NCBI RefSeq assembly: GCF_932526225.1
Contig: NC_064046.1
Coordinates: 3,658,001 to 3,722,000, forward strand
Direction: 5' to 3'
DNA length: 64,000 bases
Source: Nematostella vectensis
Lineage: Eukaryota > Cnidaria > Anthozoa > Actiniaria > Edwardsiidae
Position 1 is the stretch's first letter; the number at the start of each line of letters is the position of its first letter. Shown in pieces: positions 54,930-64,000 of the stretch. The translations under genes and the position numbers were made by a program. The notes below the pieces were generated by a model. The model was not told the DNA's origin. It saw only the letters and a list, made by a program, of their open reading frames with translations, and did not search any database.

Positions 54930-57701
54930 CTTGAACATTACTCTGAACCCTGTTCACAGCGTTATTGTTAGTAGAAGACAGGTTCTGCGAAGTTATTTGT
55001 CCTCCAACATTATCGTGAACCCGTCCAGGTTCTGCATAAATATTCTCGGAAGGTGCAGGGGAAGAATGTCTTTGGTCACGTGACACCGAGGAATGGCGAT
55101 TCTTAGAACTGTGAGTTTTCATAGAGGCACTTCTGTTGCCGGACTTGTTAAGTACATTTTTCAAACAAACAACTTCCATCCGCTCGTAACCATAATCCAA
55201 CGTGTCATCTTCATCACTCGCATCCCCCGGAGGCACGCCTCCGTCCATTCGTTCGTAAAGATCATCAACATTGTAGGTATTATTGGAAATGATGGGTGCA
55301 CTTTTACAGCGGCGTCGGCGTCTCCTAGGGGGCGGTATTGGGGCTCTGTCCGGCAAGGGGGGTGCTTTCGCATCGGGCAAGGGGGGTGATGCATCGCCAG
55401 ACAAGAAGGGTGGTGTCTCGTCGGGCAAGTGCGGTGGCGCATTGTTAGACAAGGGGGGTGTTGCATTGTTAGACAAGGAGGGTGTTGCATTGTTAGACAA
55501 GGGGGGTGTTGCATTGTTAGACAAGGGGGGTGTTGCATTGTTAGACAAGGAGGGTGTTGCATTGTTAGACAAGGGGGGTGTTGCATTGTTAGACAAGGGG
55601 GGTGTTGCATTGTCAGACAAGGGGGGTGTTCCATTGCTAGACAAGGGGGGTGTTGCATTGTTAGACAAGGGGGGTGTTCCATTGTCAGACGATGGGGGTG
55701 TTGCATTATCACCAGACAAGAGGGGTGACGATTCGTATGATAAGGGGGGTGCTGTCTTGTCGGGCAAGGGAGCAGGTGGCTCGTAGGACTTGACCTGTCT
55801 TCGAGGAATCCTCGCCTTAGCATTTATAAATGATGGTCTGGGAGGAATAGACGGCTTTTCTGAAGCTCTCGTAGCCTGATGAGATAGCAATAAATTCCAA
55901 AAATGCTTTATGTAAACTTATCAGATGAAATCAAACGAAAGTGAGGCAAGATTATACATCTATATTGGGGGGGGGGGGGGGGGGGGGGTGAGGGAGAAGT
56001 GCCTTTCACCACTTCCCTTCGCATTTATCTAGTACCTGGTCTTAACCCCTGATGATAAACCTTGTACTAGAACACACGTGAAGCTGTCTAACCTTTCAAA
56101 AAGCTCTATAAATTATCCCATTCATTATTTGATTTAATTCGTTATATTTCTATTACTCGTTATTCTGTCCACCAACACCTTACCCATTTATTTTTCGTTT
56201 TTCTCGCCCGCTATCTAACCATCCACCATCTCCTACCTTACCCACTACCTCCTTTATGCCCCCCCCCCCCCCCCCCCCCCCCCTTAACCATAGGTGCCAT
56301 CTTACGAATACCCGCTTTCGGAACCAACAAGTTTTCGAAACCATGAGTCCCAAAGGATGAATAAGCTCTCCCCGCGACTGTTATTCATAAGAAGATTTGT
56401 ACTATTTTTACCTTGATGGTCGTTCTAGGTAAGGGGACCGGGCGCGTTCGGGGTGGTCCACCTTTGGGTGGCGAGTCTCCCTCTGTCGGGTCCTCGAGAA
56501 ATGAGGTATTTGTCTAGAATGTAGTTATGTGCAATTATTAATCATATCCACTAAATCAGCTAAATAGCGAAATCGCATTTAGCGCGAGTATACGAAAACT
56601 TACTACTGGTTGCGTGACAATTCCAATCGATGTCGGTTGCGTTGCTTCATTTCTGCAACCAGTTGGCTGCGTGACGGTACTAGCGTTACCAACCGGTTGC
56701 GTGACTTGGGTAGCGTTATCAACAGATTGCGTGACGCCCTCGCCATGTTGATGTACACGAGGTGTTCTGAAACAAGGAAGCGACGGGGGAAGTAAGACAT
56801 CTTCGCTAAACTGTCTTAGAGGCCGATCTGCAAAGTAGATATTCATTTTATCAAGTCTCGTCATTCTTTTGAGATTTCTAGCCTCCTGTTCACTTATTGT
56901 TTGACGTAACCGCTCGTATATTTCTCCTTGTGTTTCGACAGCAAGTATTTCAACATTGAGGTTCCACGGAAATGCTGCTAAAATCTTTTCTTGTTGTCCT
57001 AAAACCGTCGCATGAACCGTTTCGGTCTCACATTCCCCTATCAATAGAATATTCCCAAGGTCATGGAGCGATTGATGCCCAGCGATGTACAGATTAGACG
57101 ATTTGACAAACCGAACACAAACCGGAAAACCGTTGTCTTCTGTGGTAAAAATCTCGTCAATAAAAAACTCCCTTGCGTCTTGTAAAGGCTGAAAGCGCCC
57201 TTCGAGATGCAAAGGGAGTCGGGCTTCCTCTTTCTCGACACCATTCTCCATTTGTATGCACTCTAAGTAGTTATTATAACCTTTTTGCCGAATGACTTTG
57301 TAAACAGTCCCCGATAACACGCCATATGTATCGGTATTTATGTCGTCGAGGACGCGAAAATATTGCGGGAAAGTCCTCAACAACTCACGAACACTTGAAT
57401 ACTCTTCCGAAGCCTTCGAAGGCACCATTTCCACTTTTACTTGAAAGTTTTTAGGGATAAAAAGATCTCTATTTTGACTGTCCTTCGCGAGTATCTTTGT
57501 TTCTTTGTGAGTGTTATGGAGGATTAGTATTTGATCAGTGTCCAGCGTTGCCGACGATTCCTCACCCAGGAATCCCTCCAAAACTCGCACAATCTGAGGA
57601 AGAGACTCTCTGTTCTTGGAAATGAATTTACTCAAGCTACAACCATTCTCTGTCCAGACAAAATTGCTGAGAATATCCAAAAGTGAGTCCATGTCCGACA
57701 T
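54930..57701 (-). CDS. CABIT-domain adaptor, GAREM/THEMIS-like (two exons seen, 3' end missing)
   Basis: Exon 1 is 57701-56604 (ATG at 57701, MSDMDSLLDILSNF; donor gta|gtaagt, phase 0). Exon 2 is 55875-54930 (acceptor ctcatcag; donor caag|gtaaaa, phase 1). Exon 1 carries a CABIT domain: R-ES-LP-QIVRV, ILILH, the YSSVRELLRTFP block, and the CABIT core C-x13-L-P-x4-G-x-F (Cys about 148, LP about 162, G-R-F 168-170). Exon 2 is proline-rich (PSIPPRPSF, IPPPRRRRRR) with a 24-bp coding repeat (PPLSNNAT), a YERM motif and ENIYAEP. THEMIS/GAREM proteins use CABIT domains in receptor signalling with GRB2. No terminal exon in phase 1 was found: joining to gene E at its ATG-proximal acceptor runs into a stop. 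The gene is incomplete in my model. Confidence 0.78.
55420..55735 (-). repeat. 24-bp coding repeat (P-P-L-S-N-N-A-T) in the CABIT gene
   Basis: About 13 units of gttgcattgttagacaaggg plus gggt on the plus strand, period 24 bp, translated on the minus strand as PPLSNNAT variants (S, D and E changes). The plus strand shows a run of five or six G in each unit. The reading frame stays open on both strands because the period is a multiple of three. Confidence 0.9.
55876..56603 (-). other. Intron 1 of the CABIT gene with long G and C runs
   Basis: Contains a run of about 21 G (55967-55988) and a run of about 23 C (56261-56283), both likely to be length-variable or misassembled. No exon is recognised between the two coding exons. 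Confidence 0.6.
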
Positions 57702-57991
57702 ATTTGCTGCCGTCACGTTCGTATTATAAACAGTTTGCGGTTTTGTTTCACGGTTATTCTACCGTGATGAGGCATGACCTTTGCTTTGCTCACAATAGCG
57801 CTCTTCGCTAATCTTGCTGTCAATAGCAGGAGTGTATTAGAGAAGACTAATTGCATCCATTTGCCGACATCCCATGGGAGATGGAACGGAAGACCGTCTT
57901 TTTAAAGGAATAGCGGTTGCGCTATCAAAAAGATTTTGATTAAACAAATTTTTACTTAAAAAAGCGAAAGGGAAGTAAAGCATACGCACTC

Positions 57992-58817
57992 TACAGTGTG
58001 TTTCAAAAGTTCGCGGACACTTTCAAGATGATAAAAAAACTAACCTTTTTTCAATCAGATAGATAATAAATTTAATATGCAAGGCATACTAATAAACTTT
58101 TGGCATCGTAGATTTCGGAAAAAAAAAAAAAAAAAAAAACGGCGAATTCAAATCCCCGCCAAAAGGCGAAAAAAAAGTGTCGCGCGTCATTACATTTTCA
58201 CGCCATTTTTGGGCAAGCTGTCAGTTTGGTGTGTTTGCTTGAAATTTGCTAGACGAAAAAATAGGCTAGGAAAATGGATTCAAAGATGACAGAGCAAATT
58301 ACGACTTTGAAAATATTATGCACAAGAGGGGATATTTATCCAGAAAAATAAGCAAAAATCTCAAGAGAAAAGCTCTCTTAGAGTCTTCGCCAACCGTCTG
58401 GAGATACATGACCAGGAAGGGGTGGAAACCTTTTCAGCGGCATAAAAAGCCATTATTGAGCACCCGGCTGTGAAAATCCCGTTTGAAGCTCGCAAGCAAG
58501 TACAAGTTCTGTCAGTTACTAAATGGAACGACTTTCTATTCGCTGACGAGTGCCCTTAGTACTTGTTTCATCTCCCAAACTCAAAGACAAAAATTTGGGC
58601 ATCTTATCTTATACTTTGATAGAAATTTCTCACTCCATACCACAGCATCTTAAGAAGTTATTAAAGCAAAAGGAGGACACGAAAACTATTGAAATTAATA
58701 TGGTAGCTTGCTACGTTGATGAAACTTGTTTTCCTGCAAATTTTCTTGAAATCGGACCATTAAAAACTGCCGTTAAATTAATTTAAAAAGTGTCCAAGAA
58801 CTTTTGAAAGACCCTGC
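57992..58817 (+). pseudogene. Decayed Tc1/mariner-type transposon
   Basis: The ends tgtttcaaaagttcgcggac and gtccaagaacttttgaaaga are inverted copies. Between them, broken frames read V-W-R-Y-M-T-R-K-G-W-K, then K-W-N-D-F-L-F-A-D-E-C-P, then T-K-I-W-A-S. These correspond to the helix-turn-helix and DDE-catalytic neighbourhood (A-D-E) of mariner-like transposases. A poly(A) run, stops and frameshifts interrupt it, and most of the catalytic domain is missing, so it is inactive. Confidence 0.75.
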
Positions 58818-58853
58818 AAGCACATTGCTATAAGCATTTAGATCTAGCAGTAT

Positions 58854-59145
58854 ACCAGGGGCGGTAAGGAGGGGGGGGGGGGGGGTCCCCACACGTTTCA
58901 AGGGTTCAAAAATCGGATATCACGTTTCACGATAAACTGACGAGAATAATCGATCTTTAATCAATCACGATGCATGATTTTTTAAGAGCATAGATCACGA
59001 TTCACGCTGATCAAATTTCTCCATTCACGAATCACGGCGAAGGTACCAATCACGGATCACGGTTTTCAATTTGTCTTTTTTACTATTCACGATAAAAAAA
59101 AAAAGGCTGTCGCGGATCACGAAAATAACCGTTACTGCCACTGGT
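58854..59145. repeat. MITE rich in ATCACG words
   Basis: The ends accaggggcggtaa and ttactgccactggt are imperfect inverted copies. The interior has many atcacg or cgatcacgat words in both directions (for example gaatcacgg, ggatcacgg), giving it a self-repetitive structure. Confidence 0.65.
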
Positions 59146-61224
59146 TTACACCCTCCAAAACCTTAATCCATTGAGGAGTATAGTATATAAACTAGCTCGA
59201 TTGCTAGATTTTTCTGTTCTTACTCTGAGAGTGTGAAATAGACTTGACTTTATCTTGTGCGTGTGAATGTTGTGAAGAGTGTGCGTGTTTTTAATTCTCT
59301 TATTTTGGGTAGCCTTTGTTTAATTTCCTTATATAGATGTCATGACCTTATTTGTAAAGTGTCTACACGTGTGTGATTTCTGCATGTTTTGGAAAAAAAT
59401 TAGTTCTGTCCAAGCGCTCGCGTCGTGAAGCTGCAAACAGGTAAATTTGTTTGTCTCGTAAACGTTCGAGCCATCCGCCGAACCGACTTATTCCACTCCG
59501 TCACATTACATTTAATTGAACTTTTACCTTTTTCGACGATGTTCAGTAAGACGATTGGTCGAATCAGTTCTAAAGCCTAAAAAGGAATTATGACAAAGAC
59601 TGGCTGAAAGGGAAGCAGACAGGCTTTTGGCTGATCTACGGTTTGAACGGATCCACAAACCTTTGAATCCAGAGGCCCTCGACTTTGCCAAAAACATCTC
59701 GGGAAAAAGATCAGCAAGAAAACATTGGCTTGAAGTCAAAAGGTTCTCGGCGTACGTACCAAAGGTGCTTATATTTACAAAATGCTTCACGCTAGGGACC
59801 GACCTTTTGATATTTGATAACGAAGATCCAAAAACCTCTCCGGAAAAAGACCAAAAAAGAAAATATTGCCTTGAACACAGCGACGTACCAGAGACAAACG
59901 GAAAAGAAAAAGAGCAAGCCAACTAGCCACGATAAAACAAAGTTTCGTTAGAAACAACATTTCAGGGAAGATTTTGACAAGCACAAATTTTAAAATACAA
60001 CCCGGCGGGAGGGGATTGTTTTCTTCAGTCCTGAATGTCTTCTAGGAGACGCTTTTAATTGGATTTAAAGTGAGGTCATCACTTCCCGCTGACTCGCGGG
60101 ACAGTGAGAGCTAAAGTAATATAACAGGGTTATAAGAACCCGCTGTAACTTACACAAAACCTACCGTTTTCTCTTCAATTTGTCCATTCAAGTTCTGCAC
60201 ATGTGATTTGAGATTTCAATTTACTCAGATTCGCTTTTAATCTCGTAAAGCTTTGTGCGTGATCTGTTTTGGAATCCCGCCATATTTTAGAAGCAGTTAA
60301 TTGAACAGGAAGATGAAGTCATCTGAATCAATTCTTTATTATGATTGGCTGAATCTTTGTTTTGGTCCTATAAAAAGCGTCTCCTATATAGGTGACATTC
60401 AGGACTGTTTTTACCATATCTTGCAGTTTCGAAGTTGGCAGATTCCAAATGCAAGCCAGATTTAGAGGAGGGGGGCTTAAGGGGGGTGCGAAAAGCGTAC
60501 AGAAAAACACCGAATTTTATCTTTAATAAGACTTCTCCGGGGCAGAGTTGGCAGAGACGAAAATTTGTCGAATTCCAGTTTTTGGTGCATTGGAAAGGCA
60601 ATTAAGATACAGTTTTGTAGATTTCTTGCAGATAAACTGATATATTTTTAATGGTAATCAAAAAAGAAATATGTTCAATTTAGCGATTGATGCCTTTTGC
60701 AAGCCTTAGGTTTACCCAGTACCCTTAATGAGATTATGTCCATCATTCTTCACTAGTGACTCTAGTGAGTTCCATATCGCAAATGATGTAATAAACGCTC
60801 GGGCGTTTATCTAATTTCGATGGTCCGAAGGGGGGCGTTCAATAGATAGGAAGCGCTTATTAGAAAGGGGCGTTCTTTACAAACTATGAAAAGAAACCCA
60901 AATGCAGTGGGGTTAGTCAGGATCACGTTAAATTAAAGCCTGCGTAGCAAGCGTTTCTTGACATTCAGCAAGTCTCACCCAGTAGAAGCCAAACTAGGGT
61001 TCATTAGCTTTGATTTATATTACCTAAATTCCTTTGTCGTTTCTTTTTAGGCTGGGAGCGTGGGTAGGGGGGGCATTAAATAGATGGGGGGCGTTCATTA
61101 GATAAGGCGTTTATTAGATCATTTGCGGTAAGGCATATATTGATAACAATAGTTTCTGTTCATTATTATGGTTCTAGGAAGCTGACCTACTAATACAGAA
61201 AATGTTTTATGAAAGGTGTGGCTT
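59146..61224. other. Intergenic; one unassigned 99-aa frame
   Basis: The plus-strand frame at 59627-59926 starts MADLRFERIHKPLNPEALDF and is hydrophilic, with three Lys-rich G-K/E-K blocks. It resembles no family I know and its opposite strand is open too. The rest is AT-rich with short near-repeats of a gcgttcattaga type (60790-60860 and 61075-61110). Confidence 0.4.
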
Positions 61225-61460
61225 ATAGACCATTTTTACGATGTTGCTTGCGCATCCAAAATGCCACAGACTGGCGGGCCACAGCAGGGCTAAAATGCGG
61301 AAGAAAGGGAATTTCAATCCAAAACTCTGTGAAAAAAACACTCTGTCAGTATTTTCTATAGCTTCGTCTGTGAACTCCACTTCGTACGCAATTTTGGATC
61401 AGCTGTGGCCCGCCAGTCTGTCGCATTTGATGCGCGCGCAACATCGTAAAAATGGTCTAT
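61225..61460. repeat. MITE family B, copy 2
   Basis: The left end atagaccatttttacgatgt and the right end acatcgtaaaaatggtctat form perfect 20-bp inverted ends. Further in, cacagactggcgggccacag is mirrored by ctgtggcccgccagtctgt. It is homologous to the element at 26311-26537. It ends just 62 bp from the stop codon of gene G. Confidence 0.88.
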
Positions 61461-61521
61461 TGATAGGTCCACCACTTGGCGCCGGTGTATTTATCCACCC
61501 CTTGTACCGGCGTGCAATTCT

Positions 61522-62880
61522 TTACAAATTCGGTCGCCAACCGGAAGCAAACTTGAGCAGCTTGAGTCTAAGGAACCTGCTGTGAACACCCAGTGCCGCC
61601 AGTGAATCGTCATCAAGAGAAACTAACATCTCCCCGTCAATCAAATTACGCTCGAAGACCTCGGCTAGTGCGCATGCGTTGATCTGCATTAGACATTGTG
61701 TGACTTCGCGGACTTTAAGTCCGCTGACATCAGAGGGAATAACAAAACCAGGGTCTTTTTGTCCACACGAACATGTGGGTGTCTGGCACTTCATTGCCAT
61801 GGTAACCTCCCCGTAGGACCTTTGGGTATCCATAGTAACCGTTGTTAGGTCTCCATTGTGTTGTACCGGAGTATCGTAGATATTCTCTGAGTCGCTATCG
61901 GATGATGTTTCCTCAGGATTCACGCGATTTTGGCGAAAATTCTCATAATGCTGTTCACCTGTGTCTAACGAGAAAGATCTTAGTGATTTTTGGTCATGGA
62001 ATTTGGTGTTCTTCCTGGCATCGCTGAGACTTCGCACCTTCCTGGACATCGCTGGTGATCTTGGTACTGCCACAAGCACGCTGTCTTTGCTGCACACCCC
62101 TCTAAAGACGGGCGGGATCTCGCGTGTCCCGGATGTGAGCTTGGATTTTGTGTCTCTCCGTGGAGGGACTGGAGGTGGAGTCTTTGAGCCACTATAAGCC
62201 TCTGACTTCCTACTTTGCTCTGATAATACCGCGAGATTATTCCTCAGTTGATTTCGAGAATGCTGATAGATTTCACCCAAAGACTGCGAGCGTTTCACCC
62301 AGCGGTTATTCCCAGATAGTTCGGGTATCCCTCCCTTGCTTTCTTTCCATGATCGCCGCTGCTCGCCAAAGCTTGTCGTTCGCACTAAACTCGCAGGTTC
62401 AATATTTGTATCAGTTTCTTTCAAACTCACGTCGGACATAGATTCGTAAAGTTCGTCATCATCCTCATTCAGGTTTGTTGGAAGATTTTGCGCCATGGAA
62501 TCTCCCTCAGGCCCACACACATAGCCTAAAGTAGCACCATCCGCTTTTTGAGTGTCAACATCACTCTCTAACTCTATTGACATCTTTCGAAAGTTAATTT
62601 CTTCGTAAATGGGGTCGAGATTCACACTGAGTTCACTTCCGGTAGACTCAGATGACTGCGCATGCTCAGAAATTTGCACCGAGTCAGTTTGATCACCTTC
62701 ATCATTATAGTTTCCTTGTATCACCGTTTCCTTTCTACTCGATTCAGGCGAAGGTGTATAGGAATTAGGGATAGTCTGCTCAAGGCCTGATATAGTTTTG
62801 TCCATCTTTGGCTTTGCATACGTCACTCTTCTCGGTCTATCAAGGGTCGCGCTCTTCTTAGCATACCAGATCTTTTGCAT
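61522..62880 (-). CDS. SAM-domain adaptor-like protein G (probably last exon of a longer gene)
   Basis: Starting at the first ATG (62880, MQKIWYAKKSATLDRPRR) the protein is 452 aa. The open frame goes on upstream to a splice acceptor (tttttatcag, exon start 62947, phase 2), so a longer multi-exon gene is likely. Motifs are IYEEINF, LYESMSD, IYQHS, PPPVPPRRD, YENF and ENIYDTPV. The C-terminal SAM (about 385-450: LKVREVTQCL, LAEVFERN, IDGEMLVSLDDD) ends SGWRPNL. GWRP at the end of the SAM is what I remember for vertebrate GAREM. It has no ADRIND motif, so it may be the least changed, orthologue-like member, with its CABIT part to the right of the window. Confidence 0.8.
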   Translation of the reverse strand: MQKIWYAKKSATLDRPRRVTYAKPKMDKTISGLEQTIPNSYTPSPESSRKETVIQGNYNDEGDQTDSVQISEHAQSSESTGSELSVNLDPIYEEINFRKMSIELESDVDTQKADGATLGYVCGPEGDSMAQNLPTNLNEDDDELYESMSDVSLKETDTNIEPASLVRTTSFGEQRRSWKESKGGIPELSGNNRWVKRSQSLGEIYQHSRNQLRNNLAVLSEQSRKSEAYSGSKTPPPVPPRRDTKSKLTSGTREIPPVFRGVCSKDSVLVAVPRSPAMSRKVRSLSDARKNTKFHDQKSLRSFSLDTGEQHYENFRQNRVNPEETSSDSDSENIYDTPVQHNGDLTTVTMDTQRSYGEVTMAMKCQTPTCSCGQKDPGFVIPSDVSGLKVREVTQCLMQINACALAEVFERNLIDGEMLVSLDDDSLAALGVHSRFLRLKLLKFASGWRPNL

Positions 62881-64000
62881 TTCCTTCGCTATTTTCTTCC
62901 TTCTGTGATGATGCAAGAGTTTCGCTTTCGATGAACTGACAAACGTCCTGATAAAAACGAAAAATATCACTTTTCTTAGATTCGATGACTAAGACGATGA
63001 GCTTCAAGTAAAACTTTGTTACACTTTATGAAACACAACTAAAATCCTGTGAATTTGTTGCTGTTATTGTTGCCTCCTACCTTTTATTTATTTTATTGCT
63101 GTTACCAAAGGTTTCGATCTCTTCTGAATCAAGAGTTTTACATCCCAATAATACAATCTCAGCTCTCGGTTTCTCAAGCGAGTCAACTCCTGCGTGATTT
63201 CTTCTTGATGATTCGCCGTCGTTGATTCCCAAAGATAGTTTTCCGTGACCCTGTTGTTGTTGTTTATGCTAGTGTGTTGTTTTTAAGGTTTACATTTGCA
63301 AACCTTGAATTCAGTCACACCATGTGAGCTTCAAATAGACACAAGCGCGTTTCTCACGGTTTTGTCTGAAAATCTTGCGGTTTCACTCCGTTTACTTGCT
63401 CCAAGCCATGAAATCACCATCAATAGAAAGTATTTTTCAACTTATCGTTTAGTTTTCTATCCGTGCGTTGATAAATAGTGCTACCTCCATACAGTGAGCT
63501 CACTTCAAAATGCTATCTCCGCTAAAAAGTTGTACTTTCGATAACAGTAGTTAAGGCATTATTTTGCTACAACGAACGAGGGATTTGAAGGTGAACTCGT
63601 CAAAGCATTTCACATTTAGTTCCGGCTACCACAACACGCCTCAACTTGTAAATAACTAAGATCATTCATTGTTGCACACCTCTAGCTGCTGTAGCTGAAC
63701 TAAGCATTTCGGGTAGCACTTAAAGAATGGGAAATATGCCAGCTTTCACAACTAGCATACACCAGAAAATGACATGAAAATTAGTCAACGGATAATAAAA
63801 CTCTCTCAGGTATATCTGTACGAATTATTTTTTTTATAAGAACGTTTTTTATAAGAACCTCCAGCCTGAGATTTCACCAAATTTTAAGAACATGCTAAGA
63901 ACATGTCGAGATGCGCAGATTAAAAAAAATCTTTTTTAGCCTTGATGCGTTCAAAAATCAGTAAAATGCAAAATCAAATTGTTCTCATAGTAACAACCTT
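62881..64000 (-). other. Upstream region of gene G with a possible penultimate exon
   Basis: Two minus-strand frames are open between about 63265 and 63081. One ends at a GTAGGA donor (63080) in phase 2, which fits the acceptor at 62948. The other reads more like a coiled-coil protein (ENYLWESTT, then E-L-T-R-L-R-N-R-E-L-R) but needs a different donor. I see no start codon or further gene up to 64000. Confidence 0.35.

Noticed and set aside
55161-55823. Frames opposite and shifted from the CABIT gene exon 2 (H-P-P-C-L-T-M and R-Q-G-G-C-C repeats)
   Set aside because: Shadows of the 24-bp coding repeat. Only the PPLSNNAT frame connects to splice sites and to tyrosine motifs outside the repeat.
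59524-59926. Opposed 132-aa (-) and 99-aa (+) frames as a real gene
   Set aside because: Both strands are open over the same stretch, neither resembles a known family, and no splice or promoter context was seen. Left as unassigned.

Overview
The window looks like a gene-poor, AT-rich animal nuclear genome. Genes are split by phase-conserved GT-AG introns, MITEs and minisatellites are abundant, and the recognisable domains (peritrophin-A/CBM14 chitin-binding, SAM, CABIT, Tc1/mariner transposase) are metazoan. A cnidarian, probably an anthozoan such as a sea anemone, is my best guess. That guess rests on gene style and is not proven by any marker in the window. I see no prokaryotic or organellar features.

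Left half (1-37.6 kb): a family of small secreted proteins. Three intact six-exon genes lie at 75-7484 (+), 10784-15333 (-) and 20102-24018 (-). Each encodes a signal peptide, a CBM14 domain, a four-Cys linker, a second CBM14 domain and a C-terminal Cys-rich module with a FGLQFYGECWSG core. A fourth copy (17538-17957, +) is truncated and a fifth (about 27.6-28.8 kb, -) is a relic. A compact three-exon paralogue (36422-37615, +) keeps only the signal peptide and the C-terminal module. The six-exon copies form tail-to-tail pairs around arrays of the same 76-bp minisatellite. The whole pair-plus-array unit has been duplicated, and the second gene is a mosaic of the first and the third. From 24 to 36 kb the sequence is mostly MITEs, decayed tandem duplications and unassigned DNA.

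Right half (38.9-63 kb): a cluster of putative signalling-adaptor genes. Four encode proline-rich, tyrosine-motif-rich proteins ending in a SAM domain whose tail reads GW-x-P (38946-40049 -, 44856-46439 -, 48285-50006 +, 61522-62880 -). Two related genes lack the SAM (42670-43260 -, 51030-52508 -). One gene (57701-54930 -) has a CABIT domain followed by a proline-rich, YxxM-containing exon. CABIT, then proline/tyrosine motifs, then a C-terminal SAM is the layout of the GAREM branch of the THEMIS/GAREM family, so I read this as a local expansion and break-up of a GAREM-like adaptor. Four members share a previously unfamiliar module: a tyrosine, then usually 8-15 residues later A-D-[RK]-[IV]-N-[DH]. 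This cluster and its motif are the most interesting content of the window.

Coding assignments come from open frames, splice consensus and phase bookkeeping. No alignment or database search was possible. Family names are by motif recognition, and remote assignments are flagged as such.
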